Part shown: one piece after another, positions 8,800 to 21,318 of the stretch
Layout of the letters: every line of letters starts with the position of its first letter
How positions within the stretch are numbered: the stretch's first letter is position 1
DNA from: Drosophila miranda
Lineage: Eukaryota > Arthropoda > Insecta > Diptera > Drosophilidae
Reading direction: 5' to 3'
NCBI RefSeq assembly: GCF_003369915.1
Contig: NW_022881625.1
Coordinates: 3,782,001 to 3,846,000 of the forward strand
Length of the DNA stretch: 64,000 nt
Position numbers and translations under genes: made by a program
The notes under the pieces: model-generated
Seen by the model: the letters and a program-made list of their open reading frames with translations, nothing else
The model's database searches: none
Told to the model about the DNA's origin: nothing

Positions 8800-10670
8800 A
8801 TGTTGAAAGTGCGCAGCGGTCTATCTATAATTCAGGCGCAAAAAGCAGCCCTCTCTGTCAGCAGTCCGCTGGTAAATATATAGTATACATATAGATCCGA
8901 TATCACAGTGATATACGTTTTTAAATCTCTTGTAGCGTTGGCAGACCACAGTAGCTGTAGCAGAGCCCAGATATGATGCAGAGTGGCTACAAGCTCGTCC
9001 CTTTGATCAGATTCCTAGTACAACTTTTCTGTCTAATGTTCGGAATTTTATGCCTGGAGGAAAATATAGCAAAATGGACATTGTGAAATTGTTCAAAGCT
9101 TTGCAAGACGACTATGGAAACATATTATATTTACCAGGTATGATGGGAGGTACGTCATACCTGATGACTCACAGTCCCAAGGACTTCGAGGTCGTGTTCC
9201 GGAACGAAGGAGTGTGGCCGCATCGGCCTGGCAGCGATACTCTTCGCTATCATCGGAAGACTCATAGAAAGGATTTCTTCCAGAGAGTGGAGGGAGCTTT
9301 ACCCACACAAGGAAAAACCTGGAGCGACTTTCGATCGGCTGTAAATCCTGTCCTAATGCAGCCGAAGAACGTGCGGCTTTACTATAAGATGTCCCAAGTG
9401 AACCAGGAGTTTGTGCAACGGTGTGTATGACTGATAATAAATCCCTGTTTACGCTCAAGTATGTTCTCCCCCTTCACAGTATTAAAGTACTCCGTGATAT
9501 CGATACCCAGGAAGCTCCAGATGATTTCTTAAACGTTATAAATCGGTGGACCCTCGAGTCAGTCTCTGTGGTGACTCTGGACAAGCAGTTGGGACTGCTC
9601 AAAGAGTCGGGCGATAACGACCAGGCTGTATTACTTTTCAAGTACCTGGACGATTTTTTTGAATTAACAGCCGATCTGAAGATGAAGCCCTCCATCTGGC
9701 GTTACGTTAAAACACCCAAGCTAATGAAGCTAATGAATTCCCTAGATGGCGTTCAAGAAATAACTTCAGCGTATGTAGACGAAGCTATAGAGCGTCTAGA
9801 GAAAGAGGCCAAGGAGGGTGTTGTCCGCCCTGAGAGCGAGCAGAGTGTACTGGAAAAGCTGCTCAAGATCGACAAAAAGGTGGCGACGGTTATGGCCATG
9901 GACATGCTAATGGCCGGAGTGGATACCGTACGTAGTCTGTTGTTCTCATACTTACCCTTATCTCATACATCCTTTTTTTCCAGACCTCAAGTACCTTTAC
10001 AGCGGCCTTGCTGTGCCTTGCCAAGAATCCGGAGAAGCAGGACGTACTCCGAGAAGAGTTTATGAAGGTTCTACCCGAGAAGGACTCCGAATTCACTGAG
10101 GCATCGATGAAGAACGTTCCCTATCTACGTGCCTGCATCAAAGAGTCACAACGGATCTATCCTTTGGTCATCGGCAATGGCCGATTTCTCAATCGGGACA
10201 GCGTTTTGAGCGGATACCAAGTGCCAGCTGGTACCTGTGTGTCGATGGTTCCCCTGAGCTTGCTATCAAGCGAGGAGCACTTCCCCAAGGCTGCTGAGTT
10301 CCTGCCAGAACGTTGGATTCGTAACGCCACAGACTCCAACGGGCAATGCCCGGCAAATGACTTGAAGCTGAAGAATCCGTTTGTGTTCTTGCCCTTCGGA
10401 TTTGGACCCCGGATGTGCGTTGGAAAGCGCATCGTGGACATGGAGCTCGAGCTGCGCATCGCTCGACTCATTCGGAACTTTAGCATCGAGTTCAATCATC
10501 CCACGGAGAACGCTTTCCGCTCCTCCCTGATCAATTTTCCCAACAGTAAACACATTTCTCATCCTAAATTATCTTTACAACTGGAAAACCTTGAAGGAAC
10601 TTATTTGCAGTATAAAGTAGGTGTTTTTTTGGCCGCACGTCAATCAGAATCAACTTGTTTTGTGCTTTGA
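8800..10670 (+). CDS. CYP12-family mitochondrial cytochrome P450, copy 1, apparently intact
   Basis: A heme-thiolate monooxygenase of the insect mitochondrial CYP12 family, usually linked to xenobiotic metabolism. Four exons fit with GT-AG introns: 8800-8871, 8936-9420, 9480-9927 and 9984-10670. The phases agree, giving 563 residues against roughly 520-540 usual for the family. The N-terminus [12 protein letters not shown] with few acidic residues is compatible with mitochondrial import. Motifs: FMPGGKYSK near the N-terminus, the I-helix AGVDTTSS across the last intron, ESQR as the ExxR element, PERW, and the heme-binding loop [12 protein letters not shown]. One Lys codon in the YYKKMSQ segment is deleted in frame. 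The C-terminus reads through to CFVL; a 3' intron (GTAAAC...TTGCAG) ending the protein earlier is possible. Feo starts about 110 bp downstream on the same strand. Of three copies this is the only one with no disabling change. Confidence 0.85.
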
Positions 10671-12025
10671 GGCATGAGGCAAATCAAGCACACAAAATTT
10701 TCATTGTGCTTTTCAATTTGTGCCAACACGAGAGGCGTCACTTATCTGTGCGGAGGCATTTTCCTTGAGCAACACATTGTGCAATCGAAATCCTGCACAC
10801 ATCACATAAATTCCTTCCATTCGCGAATACAAGACCCATTCCTATTGGCTGTGGTTGACCCAACCTCCATCAAGGGAGAGATCCTTGAGATGACTGGCGA
10901 GCATGTGGAGCAGCTCCATTCAATGTGGTCCCTCATGTTCGAGCCGAAGACATGCGAGGACTTTCTGCACAAACTCAAGGCGCACGCGGATAGTTTCTAT
11001 ACGGATCTGCTGACCGAGTCGCGGGAGAAGCAGGCGGCCATCCTGGATGACATAGCCGCACTCCGAGCCGAGGCCAGCGACCTCACCCGACTCCTCCATG
11101 AGACGGTGGACATTGGTCAGAGGCCCGACGATGTGCCACTGATCATATGACAGCTGAAGCTGGACAAAAGCATTGAGCATCTGCACGAGGAGCTCTCGAA
11201 ACGTCGGGCGGAGATCGGGGAGCTGCTGCTCCAGCAGGAGCAGCTCTGCGAAGAGCTGGGCGCACTGCCGCTCTCTCTACTGGCGGACCCGCTGCCCCTG
11301 CCCGATGAGATGGACGGCTTTCGCGCCCATCTCGACAACCTGCGCTCTCAGCGCGCAGTGCGCCAGACGGAGCTGGACCAGCTGCGCAAGGCCATCAAGC
11401 ATGACATGAAGATGCTCGAGCTGATGCCCCAAACCGATGCAGAGGATCGCCTACTGAACGATCTGAGCCACAATCTAACACCAGAGACACTAGAGCGGCT
11501 GCGGCAGATGCGCAACAGTTATGCCGATCTGGTCTGATGAGCTCGTGAGGTGGCTCAAAGGGGGCCTAGCTGAGGCCACCGGACGGGTCGCAGGTTGCGG
11601 ATAGCGAACGACCTACCTATATACAGGTCATATAGGTAGGTCAGCTGCGAATAATCGGACATCCCTAGGGAGAGTACCGAAAATAAGCAGCCCCGGACAG
11701 CCAGCGGGTGTTCGCGAAGTAGCAACACTGACGATGCGCTTGTGGTGCCGCCTCGTATAAGTAGCTCACACACTCCCCTATCCCTACACACTACCTACCC
11801 ACATCCCAACCCCCCACATTCAGCTCACACCGGGCCGGACTAAGAGTGTTATTCGACCCGTGCCGAGAGTCAGCCTGGCTGGGGGCCCGGTATATAAAAC
11901 TAGCCCAGTCGTTAACGGAGAGCTCAGGGACTTGGCAGCCCCCTGTTCTAAGTATGCCTTATCCGGGCAACGTGGATCTCTGCCCGGACGGACCGTACCC
12001 CTTCTCTGCAGCTCGTGGGAAAAGA

Positions 12026-13366
12026 ATGGAAGAATTTAAAAACAAAAAAAATGAGTCTGGCACTCCCCAAATGCCAACAGGGAGCAATCCCAAACAGGGG
12101 AAGGCAGCGGCCCAAAGGCCTGGCCCGACCCGCAAATCAGCAGGGAAAACCTGCGCGGCGGAAGATGCTAGGGAGAGCCCAAAGGGGTCCCATCCCGGTG
12201 TCGGGGTGGGTGGTGAATTGGCTCCCAAAATCGATACCTTGGCAGAGTGGCTATGCAATCCTGCGGCTGCTCTGCCTGCTGGTAAAGTGGCGGGTGATGA
12301 GTCACCATCTACTAGTGTCCAAGCCAAATCTTTTACATATGCCGACAGAAGGAGTGCTGGCAATATACTCCGTCGGCAGAACGCAAGCCAGATGTCCAGC
12401 CCGACGGACAAATGGATAAAGAAGGTTGAGTGGGCCTCGAAGGTGCTGCCGAACTTTGGCAAGGAAGCACCGAAGAAGGAAGCCCCTCAGCCAAAAAGGC
12501 AGCGCTCACAAGAGACTCCGGGGCCGACACCGAAGCGCTCCAGAGTGCTGCCTAACACATCATTCGCGCAGATTGCCAGAGAAAGGACGCTGATTGGCGT
12601 CCTGGACAAAGGCAGCGCGGACTCCCGGATACCTAGAAACCAGTGGAAGTGGGTGGAAGCGGCACTGGCCGACCGCTGCTTCGAGCTGCTGGAAAAGCAG
12701 CCTGGACCCCCCCCCCGTCTGCAAAGACATGGGCTGGTACCAGGGCTGCATAAAAATCGTAGCCTGTGAGGACGAGCGCTCCGTACAGCTGTACAAAGCA
12801 GCGTTAGCGCAAGTCGGGGAAGTCTACCCAGGGGCGAAGCTCGTCGCTGTAGACTGGAGCGAAGTGCCCAGTAGACCAAGGGCGAGAGTCTGGGTGCCCG
12901 CCTCCATGAAGGAGCCGGAGCGCATCCTAAAAATGTTGCAAAGATGCAACCCCCACCTCCCAACAGCAGATTGGAAGGTGGTCAAAGTTGAGACGACACA
13001 GGGCCCCACAAACCAGGCGGTGGTCGTCCTCAACAAAGAGTCGCTGGCCCCGATTGAGGCTGCCAAAGGCGAGCTCAATTTTGGGTTCAGCTCTGTGACC
13101 GTAAAGGTCTACAAGTCGGATGTGGCGGCCGAGGCACGTCCTGTCGACAAGCCAGTTGAGCAGGACGCTGCCTCGGAGATCGAAGCACCCGACGATCACA
13201 CAGAGATAGACCCAGAGGGCTACTCCACCGATGGCACGCTGAGATGCGACTTCGAGGCGATGTGTTGCCACGAGGAAGTCGAGGACGATTCGGATGCCGA
13301 CATTACAGTGGTGGAGAACACTAAGGATGTCCTTGAGGCTCCTTCAGATCAATCTCCACCACTGTA
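12026..13366 (+). pseudogene. LOA element ORF1 (Gag-like), frameshifted
   Basis: Starts at ATG 12026 (MEEFKNKKNESG). The product has a Lys/Pro-rich N-terminal half (KRQRSQETPGPTPKRSR) and an acidic C-terminus (ITVVENTKDVLEAPSDQSPPL) ending near 13366. A C9 run at about 12709-12717 breaks the frame: the upstream frame runs into PPPRLQRHG and the downstream frame resumes at PPPVCKDMGWYQG. No CCHC knuckles are visible. Its last 40 bases overlap ORF2 in another frame. The frameshift could be real or a homopolymer error. Confidence 0.7.
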
Positions 13367-16300
13367 AGGCAGCATCCGCTGCTCTTATACTCCGCCTCGA
13401 AGAGAGCGGAGCAGACGTAGCCCTGATCCAGGAACCTTGGATAGTGGGAGACAAGGTTTGTGGACTAGGGTCGAAGGAGTACAAGATAATTGTAGCTCAA
13501 CATGAAGGTAAAACCCGCACCTGCATTCTCGCCAGAAAGCACCTTAATATCTTTCTGCTCCATAACTATAGCGATAGCGACAACACGGCGGCAAGCCTAG
13601 AGCTGAAAGGGACACATCTAAGGCTGATGTCGTCCTACATGGCCCATGAGGGAAACGATCCTCCCAACGACCTGGTTCGCAAACTAGCCAGCGACAGCGA
13701 GAGGTCGGACATAGACCTATTAATAGGTTGCGATGCCAACGCTCACCACACTCAATGGGGGAGCTCGAACACAAATGTAAGGGGTGAGTCACTTTTCAGC
13801 TTCATCCTCAACTCAAATCTACTTATTTGTAATCGGGGCAACGACCCCACTTTTATAATTAAAAATCGACAGGAGGTTATTGACATCACCCTAGTGTCTT
13901 CCAACCTGTTAGACATAGTCAAGAGTTGGCAAGTCCTTGATGACCACTCTTTCTCTGACCACAGATACATCGAGACCACACTATCCCTCGAGTGTCCGAA
14001 ACCTAAGGACTATATTAATCCCAGGAAAGCCAACTGGGAAAAATATAGCTCAGCCCTGGAGGACTTACTCCCCTCCAAAGCACCATCATGCCCTGACACA
14101 AAAGACGACCTAGATCGCCTAGTGAACAGGTTCACAGAGGCATGCAACAAAGCCTTCGCGGCAGCGTGCCCCTCTAGCAAACCTAGGGGGAAAAAGAAAC
14201 CCCCCTGGTGGTCAAAACAAATAGACATCCTACGTAAAAGCTGCGGGACCGTCTTCAATAGGGCCAAAAGCGCGAACGAGGAGAGCCACTGGGCAGACTA
14301 CAAAATCAGTCTGTCACTATATAAAAAGGAAACAAGGAAAGCAAAAAGGGCCTCTTGGCAAAAATTTTGCTCGGAAATTGAGGAAACGTCAGAGGCCGCA
14401 AGGCTTCGCAAGATTCTCTGAAAAAATAACCCCTCGGTAGGGTATCTTAAAAGGAATGACGGCACGTGGACTAACTCCAGTGAGGAGTCCCTGCAGATTC
14501 TACTAGACACACATTTTCCAGGGTGCACAACCATCGAGACGGCACATCTTCCAGGAGAGGGACCGGTAACCTCGATGGATCACATCCTCACAAAAGGTAA
14601 CATAAGCTGGGCAATAAACAGCTTCAACCCGTTCAAATCGCCAGGCCCAGACCAGGTAATCCCGGCCCAACTTCAGAAGGCCGGGGATACGGCCATCAAC
14701 TGGCTACAAGGTATCTTCAGGAAGATACTGGCTGTGGGTACAATCCCGCGAACATGGCTTAAGGCAAAGATAGTCTTCATTCCCAAAGCTGGGAAAGCCT
14801 CGCACTCAGCTGCAAAAGACTTTAGACCAATCAGCCTATCGTCCTTCCTGCTCAAAACCTTTGAGAGACTCGTCGGGCTGCAACTGAGGACAACTATACA
14901 CCCTCAGTTGCTGTCAGGCGCACAGCATGCCTACCGGAAAGGAAAATCCACGGAAACGGCTCTTCATGAAGTGATCTCAGCGGTAGAGAAATCTCTGCAT
15001 CACAAAGAGTACTCACTCATAGCCTTTCTCGATATTGAGGGAGCTTTCAACAACGTTGTACCGGGCGCCATTACAGAAGCCCTGACTGACCTGGGGGTGG
15101 ACCGTCACTTGGTGATGCTCTTTGATCAATTGCTCACATGCAGGACGGTGACATCATCGATGGGATCGTCCGCCCAGTCAAGGTATGTCAACAGAGGCAC
15201 CCCGCAAGGTGGTGTCCTGTCTCCTCTTCTGTGGAACATAGCAGTCAACAAGATTCTATGTGACCTAGAAGGGGGGGGCTGCAATGTCGTGGCCTATGCG
15301 GACGACGTGGCGATTATCTTCTCGGGGAAATACCCCCAAACACTGTGCGACTTAATGTCCACAAAGCTAGCGCAACTGTCGGATTGGACAGAATCGCGCG
15401 GTCTGGGAGTAAATCACTCAAAAACGGAACTCGTACTATTCACAAATAAATACAAGGTCCCGCCCCTCAACCCTCCAATACTACAAGGATGCAGGCTCTC
15501 CTTTAGCGACAGTGCCAGTTACTTAGGGTTGGTAATTGACAAGAAGCTTAGCTGGAACCTGAATGTCAAAGACAGAGTGAAGAAGGCAATGACTGCACTC
15601 TACACATGCAAAAAAGCTATTGGGCTAAGATGGGGTATGAACCCAAGCATAGTCCAATGGATATATCAAGCTATAGTTAGACCAATACTACTCTACGGAG
15701 TTACGATGTGGTGGCCGGCCCTATCAAAAAGGGCGATCACCAAGCAACTGGGCAAAGTCCAGCGGACTGCCGCCCTATGCATCAGCGGAGCTCTTCGCAC
15801 CACCCCAAATGATGCGCTAAATGCCATCCTATGCCTACAGAGCCTTGACCTCGCAGGAAAGGAACGGGCAGAAGCAGCAGCAATACGTCTAAGAGACTCA
15901 GATCAATGGGTGACACAGTGCATAGGTCACTCAGCCATATTAAATAATAGCAGTACCGTCCCCTCAAAAACAGACTACCAAGTTCCAAGAGAGTACACAG
16001 ACACTCCCTTCGACACAATCATACCTCACAGAGACGAATGGCTCGAGGGACTCCCAGGCCCAGATGGGGCCATAAACATCTTCACAGATGGATCAAAGCT
16101 GGACGACAGAGTCGGAGGGGGAATCTACTCCGAACAGCTAAGCATAAGGCATTCCTTCAGACTCCCAGATCATTGCAGTGTCTTTCAAGCGGAAGTCATA
16201 GCAATCAGGGAGGCTCTAGACTGCCTACAAGCGGCTGCCGTCACGGCAACCAAGCTAAACATTTATAGCGACAGCCAGGCTGCGATCAAATCGCTGAGCG

Positions 16301-16917
16301 CGATTTCCTCGAACTCGGCCACCGTGGCAGACTGCCGCAAATCTCTGCACGAGATGGCTCAGCAATTTGCTATTAGCCTGATTTGGGTCCCGGGCCACCG
16401 GGACATCGAGGGCAACTGTATAGCGGACGAGCTGGCCAGATCTGGCACTACAATCCCCCTTCTCCAAGACAAGGAGGATATCTGTATGCCAATGGCCACC
16501 TGTAAGCTCATTATAAGGGAGCATTACAAGCGACTAAACAACGATATGTGGCAAACAGTGCCACGATGTCGCACAACTCGGCAAACATGGCCGACCATGG
16601 ACATGAAGCGCACCTCCGAGCTCCTCAAGTTAAGCAGGAAAAGGTGCAGCGTGGTCACACGTTCCCTCACGGGACACTGGCTAATAGGCACCCACGCTAA
16701 CAGGCTGGGGGCCCCACATAACGATTTTTGTCGCAGCTGTAGAGACGAGGAAGAGGAGGAGACAGTGGAACATCTGTTCTGCTCCTGCCCAGCTCTCAGC
16801 AGAAGAAGGCTACAGCACCTGGGCTCAGCCTTTCTACACGACATCTCAGAGATGTCCAAACTATGTCCCAGGAGGATAGCGAACTTTGTGAGAGCATCTG
16901 GCTGGGATAATTGCTGA
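13327..16917 (+). pseudogene. LOA element ORF2: endonuclease, reverse transcriptase, RNase H, one nonsense codon
   Basis: Starts MSLRLLQINLHHCKAA at 13327, overlapping ORF1. An APE-type endonuclease fills the first ~230 codons (ALIQEPW, GCDANAHHTQWG, DHSFSDHRYIE). Reverse transcriptase follows (FRPISLSSFLLKTFERL, FLDIEGAFNNV, GTPQGGVLSPLLW, catalytic AYADDV near 15292-15306). RNase H is next (IFTDGSK, IYSDSQAAI, WVPGHRDIEGN). A C-terminal Cys/His finger (CRSC...HLFCSC) ends the protein. One TGA at 14419-14421 interrupts an otherwise open frame of about 1,197 codons, so this copy cannot make full-length protein. Confidence 0.85.
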
Positions 16918-18594
16918 CAGGAAGTCTCACAACGCAGGAAGGAAATGATCCTATGCGGTATCACAACGGGCCGAAACCGGCCTAAGTGTGACGGGTTCCG
17001 AGCGAGCCCGGCAGCCGCCTCAACCTAACCTAACCTAACCTATGCCGAGCAGATCCAGGAGCTGCGCTCCAAAATCCATGACATGCGCGAGAAGATCTAC
17101 GTGCTGTGGGATCGCCTCCAGGAGACGGACGAGAGCGCCATGCGACGAGTGCGCGAGTGCACCGAGAATACGCAGCGCACCTATGACATCCTCCATTCGG
17201 AGCTGCAGCGCAGCCAGAACCTCAAGACGTTCATCGAGCAGCTGCGCGTCGAGATAAGCAAGTGGTGGGATCTAACGCTCAAGAGCCAGCAGGAGCGCAA
17301 GCGTTTCTCCAACTACTACAATAAGTATTACAACGAAGACCTGTTGGAGCTGCACGAGCTGGAACTGGATGATCTGAAGAGCTTCTACACGTGCAACAAG
17401 GAGATTTTCGATCTGTACGAGAGCCGTGCAGAACTTTGGTCCCGCATGCAGGCCAACGAGCCGAATCGTTTCAACAATCGTGGCGGCCAGTTCCTTAAAG
17501 AGGAAAAGGAACGCAAGGCCATCACCTCGAAGCTGCCCAAGATTGAGCAGCAGATCACTGAACTGGTGCACGCCTATGAGGCGCAATCGCATGGCCCGTT
17601 TCTGGTTTATGGCGAGGACATACTGGAGCTGATGGCTGGCGAATGGGAGAACTATCGGCAGGCCAAGCAGAGCTCAGCCCGCAAGAAGGCCCCGCCCACC
17701 ACGAGGACGGGCAGCAAATTGATGATGCCACCGCCGGCTGCCGGTTCAACGGCCCCTCGCACGCCCCGAACTTTGAAGAACATGTCCTCAATGTCGACCT
17801 CGACAATGTCGTTGCGCAAGACCCCAACAATCCAGCTGATCACTCCCAATATGACCAAGAGCACTGGGAATCTGCACAAGCGACTGAATCCATCAGCAGC
17901 CGCCAGCTCTTCGGGGTATCGGACTCCCAACGCCAAGCGCAGCCTCATGAGCTCTCTGAATTCGATACGCCCGTCGCCGTCTACCGCACAGCGGCTGGCC
18001 AACAGCCAGCTGAAGGCGTCCAAGTCGCCACTAAAGCGGGTCCGCGTCCTGGACATTGCGTCGCAGCGGGGGATTGGGCAGACGCAGCATTGGCACACGC
18101 TCGAACAAGAAGCCACGCACAAAATCAGCGGTGCCGGATACAAGATCGCCCAGCGATTCCGAGTATATGACCGATGAGACCACTGAAAATGACCGCGAAG
18201 CCGGGATCTCCTATGAAGAATTGGTGCCCACGAGTCGCTCCTCAGTGCTGCCCGTCGGCGGGGCTCAGCATCAGCGCAATCGCGTGGCTGTGCCACGAAT
18301 TCGCCATGTCCTCGTAAACCACAATTCGGTGGCGTCGGCCGCCAACACACCGTCAAAGCAGGCGGTCAATCAGGAGGAGAGGCCTCGATTTGGCAATCAA
18401 TTGAAGCTCCCATCGCCACGTGAAAGTCGCATGTGGCCGAATCCACGATGAGATTATTGGAATTTTTATTTGCGTTTTATGTTTGATTTCATTTTTTGTA
18501 CCTTTATCTGTTTATCTCTGTTTCATTTATTTTCGATGTTGGCCCAATAAAAATTAAATTACCTTCAAGAAGGACAACCGAACCAAAAAAAAAA

Positions 18595-19766
18595 ACGAGG
18601 TGGAACGTTGTGAGTTGCTGCGGACACCGCAACTCTACAGTTATACCCGATACTAGGTTACGTTAGGTTAAGGCGGTAGCCGGGCTACCGGATACTAAGT
18701 CAGTATGGCTCTCCTGCGGCAGACGCCGCTAATATTGAACCATACGACAAAGAGTGCGTGCGAGAGAGACAGAAAATCAGTCTGAGCGTGACGTCGGGCA
18801 CTGCGTAGCCACTGAAAATTGATTTCTTGCTTTTGGCTACAAAAATGATCCGATCTGATCCAGATTCAGCAATCTGATAGATATGGTCATTATCTATGAT
18901 TCTGCGTTTTTAGTTTTCTCGAATGTGCAATATTGTGGATGCAACAGATTTTCGTTCTTTGTGGGGGCGGAAGGGGGTGGGGCGAAATTCTGAGATATAC
19001 GTTTCATAGTGAGATCTAACAGAAGTGTGGATACCAAATTTGGTTACTCTAGCCTTAATAGTCTCTGAGATTTGTGGATGCCCCAGATTTTTGTCCTTTG
19101 CGGGGGCGGAAGGGGGTTCGGCGAAATTTGGACACGAAACGGTAAAGGTCCGATATCACAGAAGTGTAGATACCAATTTTGGTTGCTCTGGCTCTTATAG
19201 GTTCTGAGATCCTTGAACTCATATTTTGCAATTGACAAAACCGACCATGAAACCTGTGTGTTAGAGAGAGACAGAGCGAGAAAAAATGAAATTGTTTTCT
19301 TGATTCTGGCTATAATCATTATACGATCTGGTTCAGATTTTGCACTGTAAAAGATATGGTCATCCTCACCGATTCTGCGTTTTTGGTTTTATCGTATCTT
19401 TAAAAATGTGGATGCCACAGATTTTCGTCCTTTGTGGTGGCGGAAGTGGGCGGGGCGAAGTTTTGAAATATTTTTGTAGCAGTGACATATCACAGAAGTC
19501 TGGATCCAAAACATCGTTGCTCTAGCTCTTATAGTCTTTGAGCACTAGGCGCTGAAGGGGACGGACGGACGGACGGACGGACGGACGGACAGACGGACAG
19601 ACAGACAGGGCTCAATCGACTCGGCTATTGATGCTGATCAAGAATATATATACTTTATGGGGTCGGAAACGATTCCTTCTGGACGTTACACACATCCACT
19701 TTTACCACAAATCTAATATACCCCAATACTCATTTTGAGTATCGGGTATAATAACAAGATATAAAC
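18595..19766. mobile_element. ISY/DINE-1-like repeat, unit 1, second dimer
   Basis: Direct duplicate of 6098-7238, including the small LOA-derived insert (right target copy now degenerate, CTACCGGATACTA) and a longer GACG tract near 19559-19606. It lies immediately 3' of a feo copy, as the first dimer does, so the dimer was carried by segmental duplication rather than inserted twice. Confidence 0.7.
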
Positions 19767-19767
19767 G

Positions 19768-20877
19768 AGGGGGAACGTTGTGAGTTGCTGCGGACACCGC
19801 AACTCTACAGTTATACCCGATACTTAGTCAGTATGCTCTCCTCCGGCAGACGCCGCTAATATTAAACGACACGACAAAGAGTGCGTGCGAGAGAGACAGA
19901 AAATCAGTCTGAGCGTGACGTTGGGCGCTGCGTAGCCAGTGCAAATTGATTTGTTCCGTTTGGCTATAAAAATTATCTGATCTGGTCCAGATTCAGCAAT
20001 CAGATAGATATAGTCCCTTTCTATGATTCTGCGTTTTTAGTTTTCTCGAATGTGCAATATTGTGGATGCAACAGATTTTCGTCCTTTGTGGGGGCGGAAG
20101 GGGGTAAGGCGAAATTCTGAGATATACGTTTTATAGTGAGATCTAACAGAAGGGCGGATACCAAATTTGGTTACTCTAGCCTTAATAGTCTCTGAGATTT
20201 GTGGATGCCCCAGATTTTCGTCCTTTGCGGGGCGGAAGGGGTGTGGCGAAATTTGGACACGAAACGGTCAAGGTCCGATATCAGAGGAGTGTGGATACCA
20301 AATTTGGTTGCAGTGGCTCTTATAGGTTCTGAGATCCTTGAACTCATATTTTTCAATTGGCAAAACCGACCATGAAACCTGTGTGTTAGAGAGAGACAGA
20401 GCGAGAAAGAATGAAATTGTTTTCTTGATTCTGGCTATAATAATTATACGATCTGGTTGAGATCTTCCATTCTAAAACATATAGTCATCCTCTACGATTC
20501 TGCGTTTTTGGTTTTATCGTTTCTTTAAAAATGTGGATGCCACAGATTTTCGTTCTTTGTGGGGCGGAAGTGGGCGGGGCGAAGTATTAAAATATTTTTG
20601 TAGCAGTGACATATCACAGAAGTCTGGATACAAAACATCGTTGCTCTAGCTCTTATAGTCTTTGAGCACTAGGCGCTGAAGGGGACGGACAGACGGACGG
20701 ACGGACAGACGGACAGACGGACAGACAGACATGGCTCAATCGACTCGGCTATTGATGCTGATCAAGAATATATATACTTTATGGGGTCGGAAACGATTCC
20801 TTCTGGACGTTACACACATCCACTTTTACCACAAATCTAATATACCCCAATAGTCATTTTGAGTATCTGGTATAAAA
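19768..20877. mobile_element. ISY/DINE-1-like repeat, unit 2, second dimer
   Basis: Direct duplicate of 7246-8357 with a few substitutions and single-base length changes. The tetranucleotide tract lies near 20684-20732 and the terminal GTATCTGGTATAA carries the same substitution as the first dimer, which supports common origin. Confidence 0.7.
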
Positions 20878-21318
20878 AGCGCTAAAAATTAGCTTGTTTA
20901 TATTATTATCAGGCCCAAGACATTCGGCAGTCTACCGACCATTCCATGCCCAATAAATTAAATTTGGCCAAAAAATCTGATGCCATAATTATGGCGATTT
21001 ATTTGTTTCATTTCATTGAGAGTCAGATCAATCATAATACTATATTCCTAAATATTCCGTAGAAGGTATAACATAGTCGATCAAATAGCAGTCTATATTA
21101 AAAAAATATGGCAAATGTTTACAATTATTTCTGTTTGGCATTCGCACGCTCCCGCGAACGTGTTTTGGCACTCTCTCTCTCTCTTGTTCTGTTTGTGCTC
21201 TGTTATCGGTCAGCTCTTTTTGCAACAAAGCTCTCGCAGGCCTTTCAAATAGCTAGTTAATGGAATGATTTAGCAGTATAGCTCTGGCAGTGAATGAATT
21301 AAGTTCCTAACAAGCAAA
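20878..21318. promoter_or_regulatory. 5' flank of CYP12 copy 2
   Basis: Near-identical to 8358-8799. No gene in it. Confidence 0.35.

Larger units (their letters stand above)
11528..17040 (+). mobile_element. full-length LOA-clade (Bilbo/TRIM-like) non-LTR retrotransposon
   Basis: A 5513-bp insertion in feo, bounded by 8-bp target duplications TATGCCGA at 11520-11527 and 17041-17048. It ends in short CCTAA repeats, typical of I/LOA-type 3' tails. It carries two overlapping ORFs on the plus strand; the second has endonuclease, reverse transcriptase and RNase H domains. RNase H together with the simple-repeat tail argues for LOA or I rather than jockey or R1. It is nearly intact, so insertion was probably recent and after feo was duplicated, because no other feo copy has it. 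Confidence 0.85.
10779..18451 (+). pseudogene. feo: feo-like PRC1/Ase1 microtubule-bundling protein, copy B, split by an LOA element
   Basis: PRC1/MAP65/Ase1 proteins cross-link antiparallel microtubules at the spindle midzone and are needed for cytokinesis. Coding parts lie at 10779-11527 and 17041-18451. The coiled-coil-rich protein has the family core (WWDLTLKSQQERKRFSNYYN, then LELHELELDDLKSFY) and a Ser/Thr/Arg-rich basic tail ending MWPNPR. Defects: TGA at 11148-11150 where the other copies have TGG, the 5.5-kb insertion in codon context SYAEQ, in-frame losses of 15, 15 and 6 bp, and a 5-bp loss near 18053 that shifts the tail frame. The codon at the expected start (10779) is GTG; the first in-frame ATG is 10890. 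The 3' UTR has AATAAA at 18546. It could equally be a feo paralogue rather than feo itself. Confidence 0.8.

Noticed and set aside
17020-17040. CCTAACC repeats as an interstitial telomere
   Set aside because: Drosophila telomeres do not use such repeats, and the tract is exactly the 3' tail of the LOA element before its target duplication.
17652-18356. Long minus-strand open frame (234 codons) over the feo tail, repeated at 43280-43995 and 45297-46177
   Set aside because: It is the antisense shadow of the feo coding region; it has no ATG-led family signature and follows feo codon structure.
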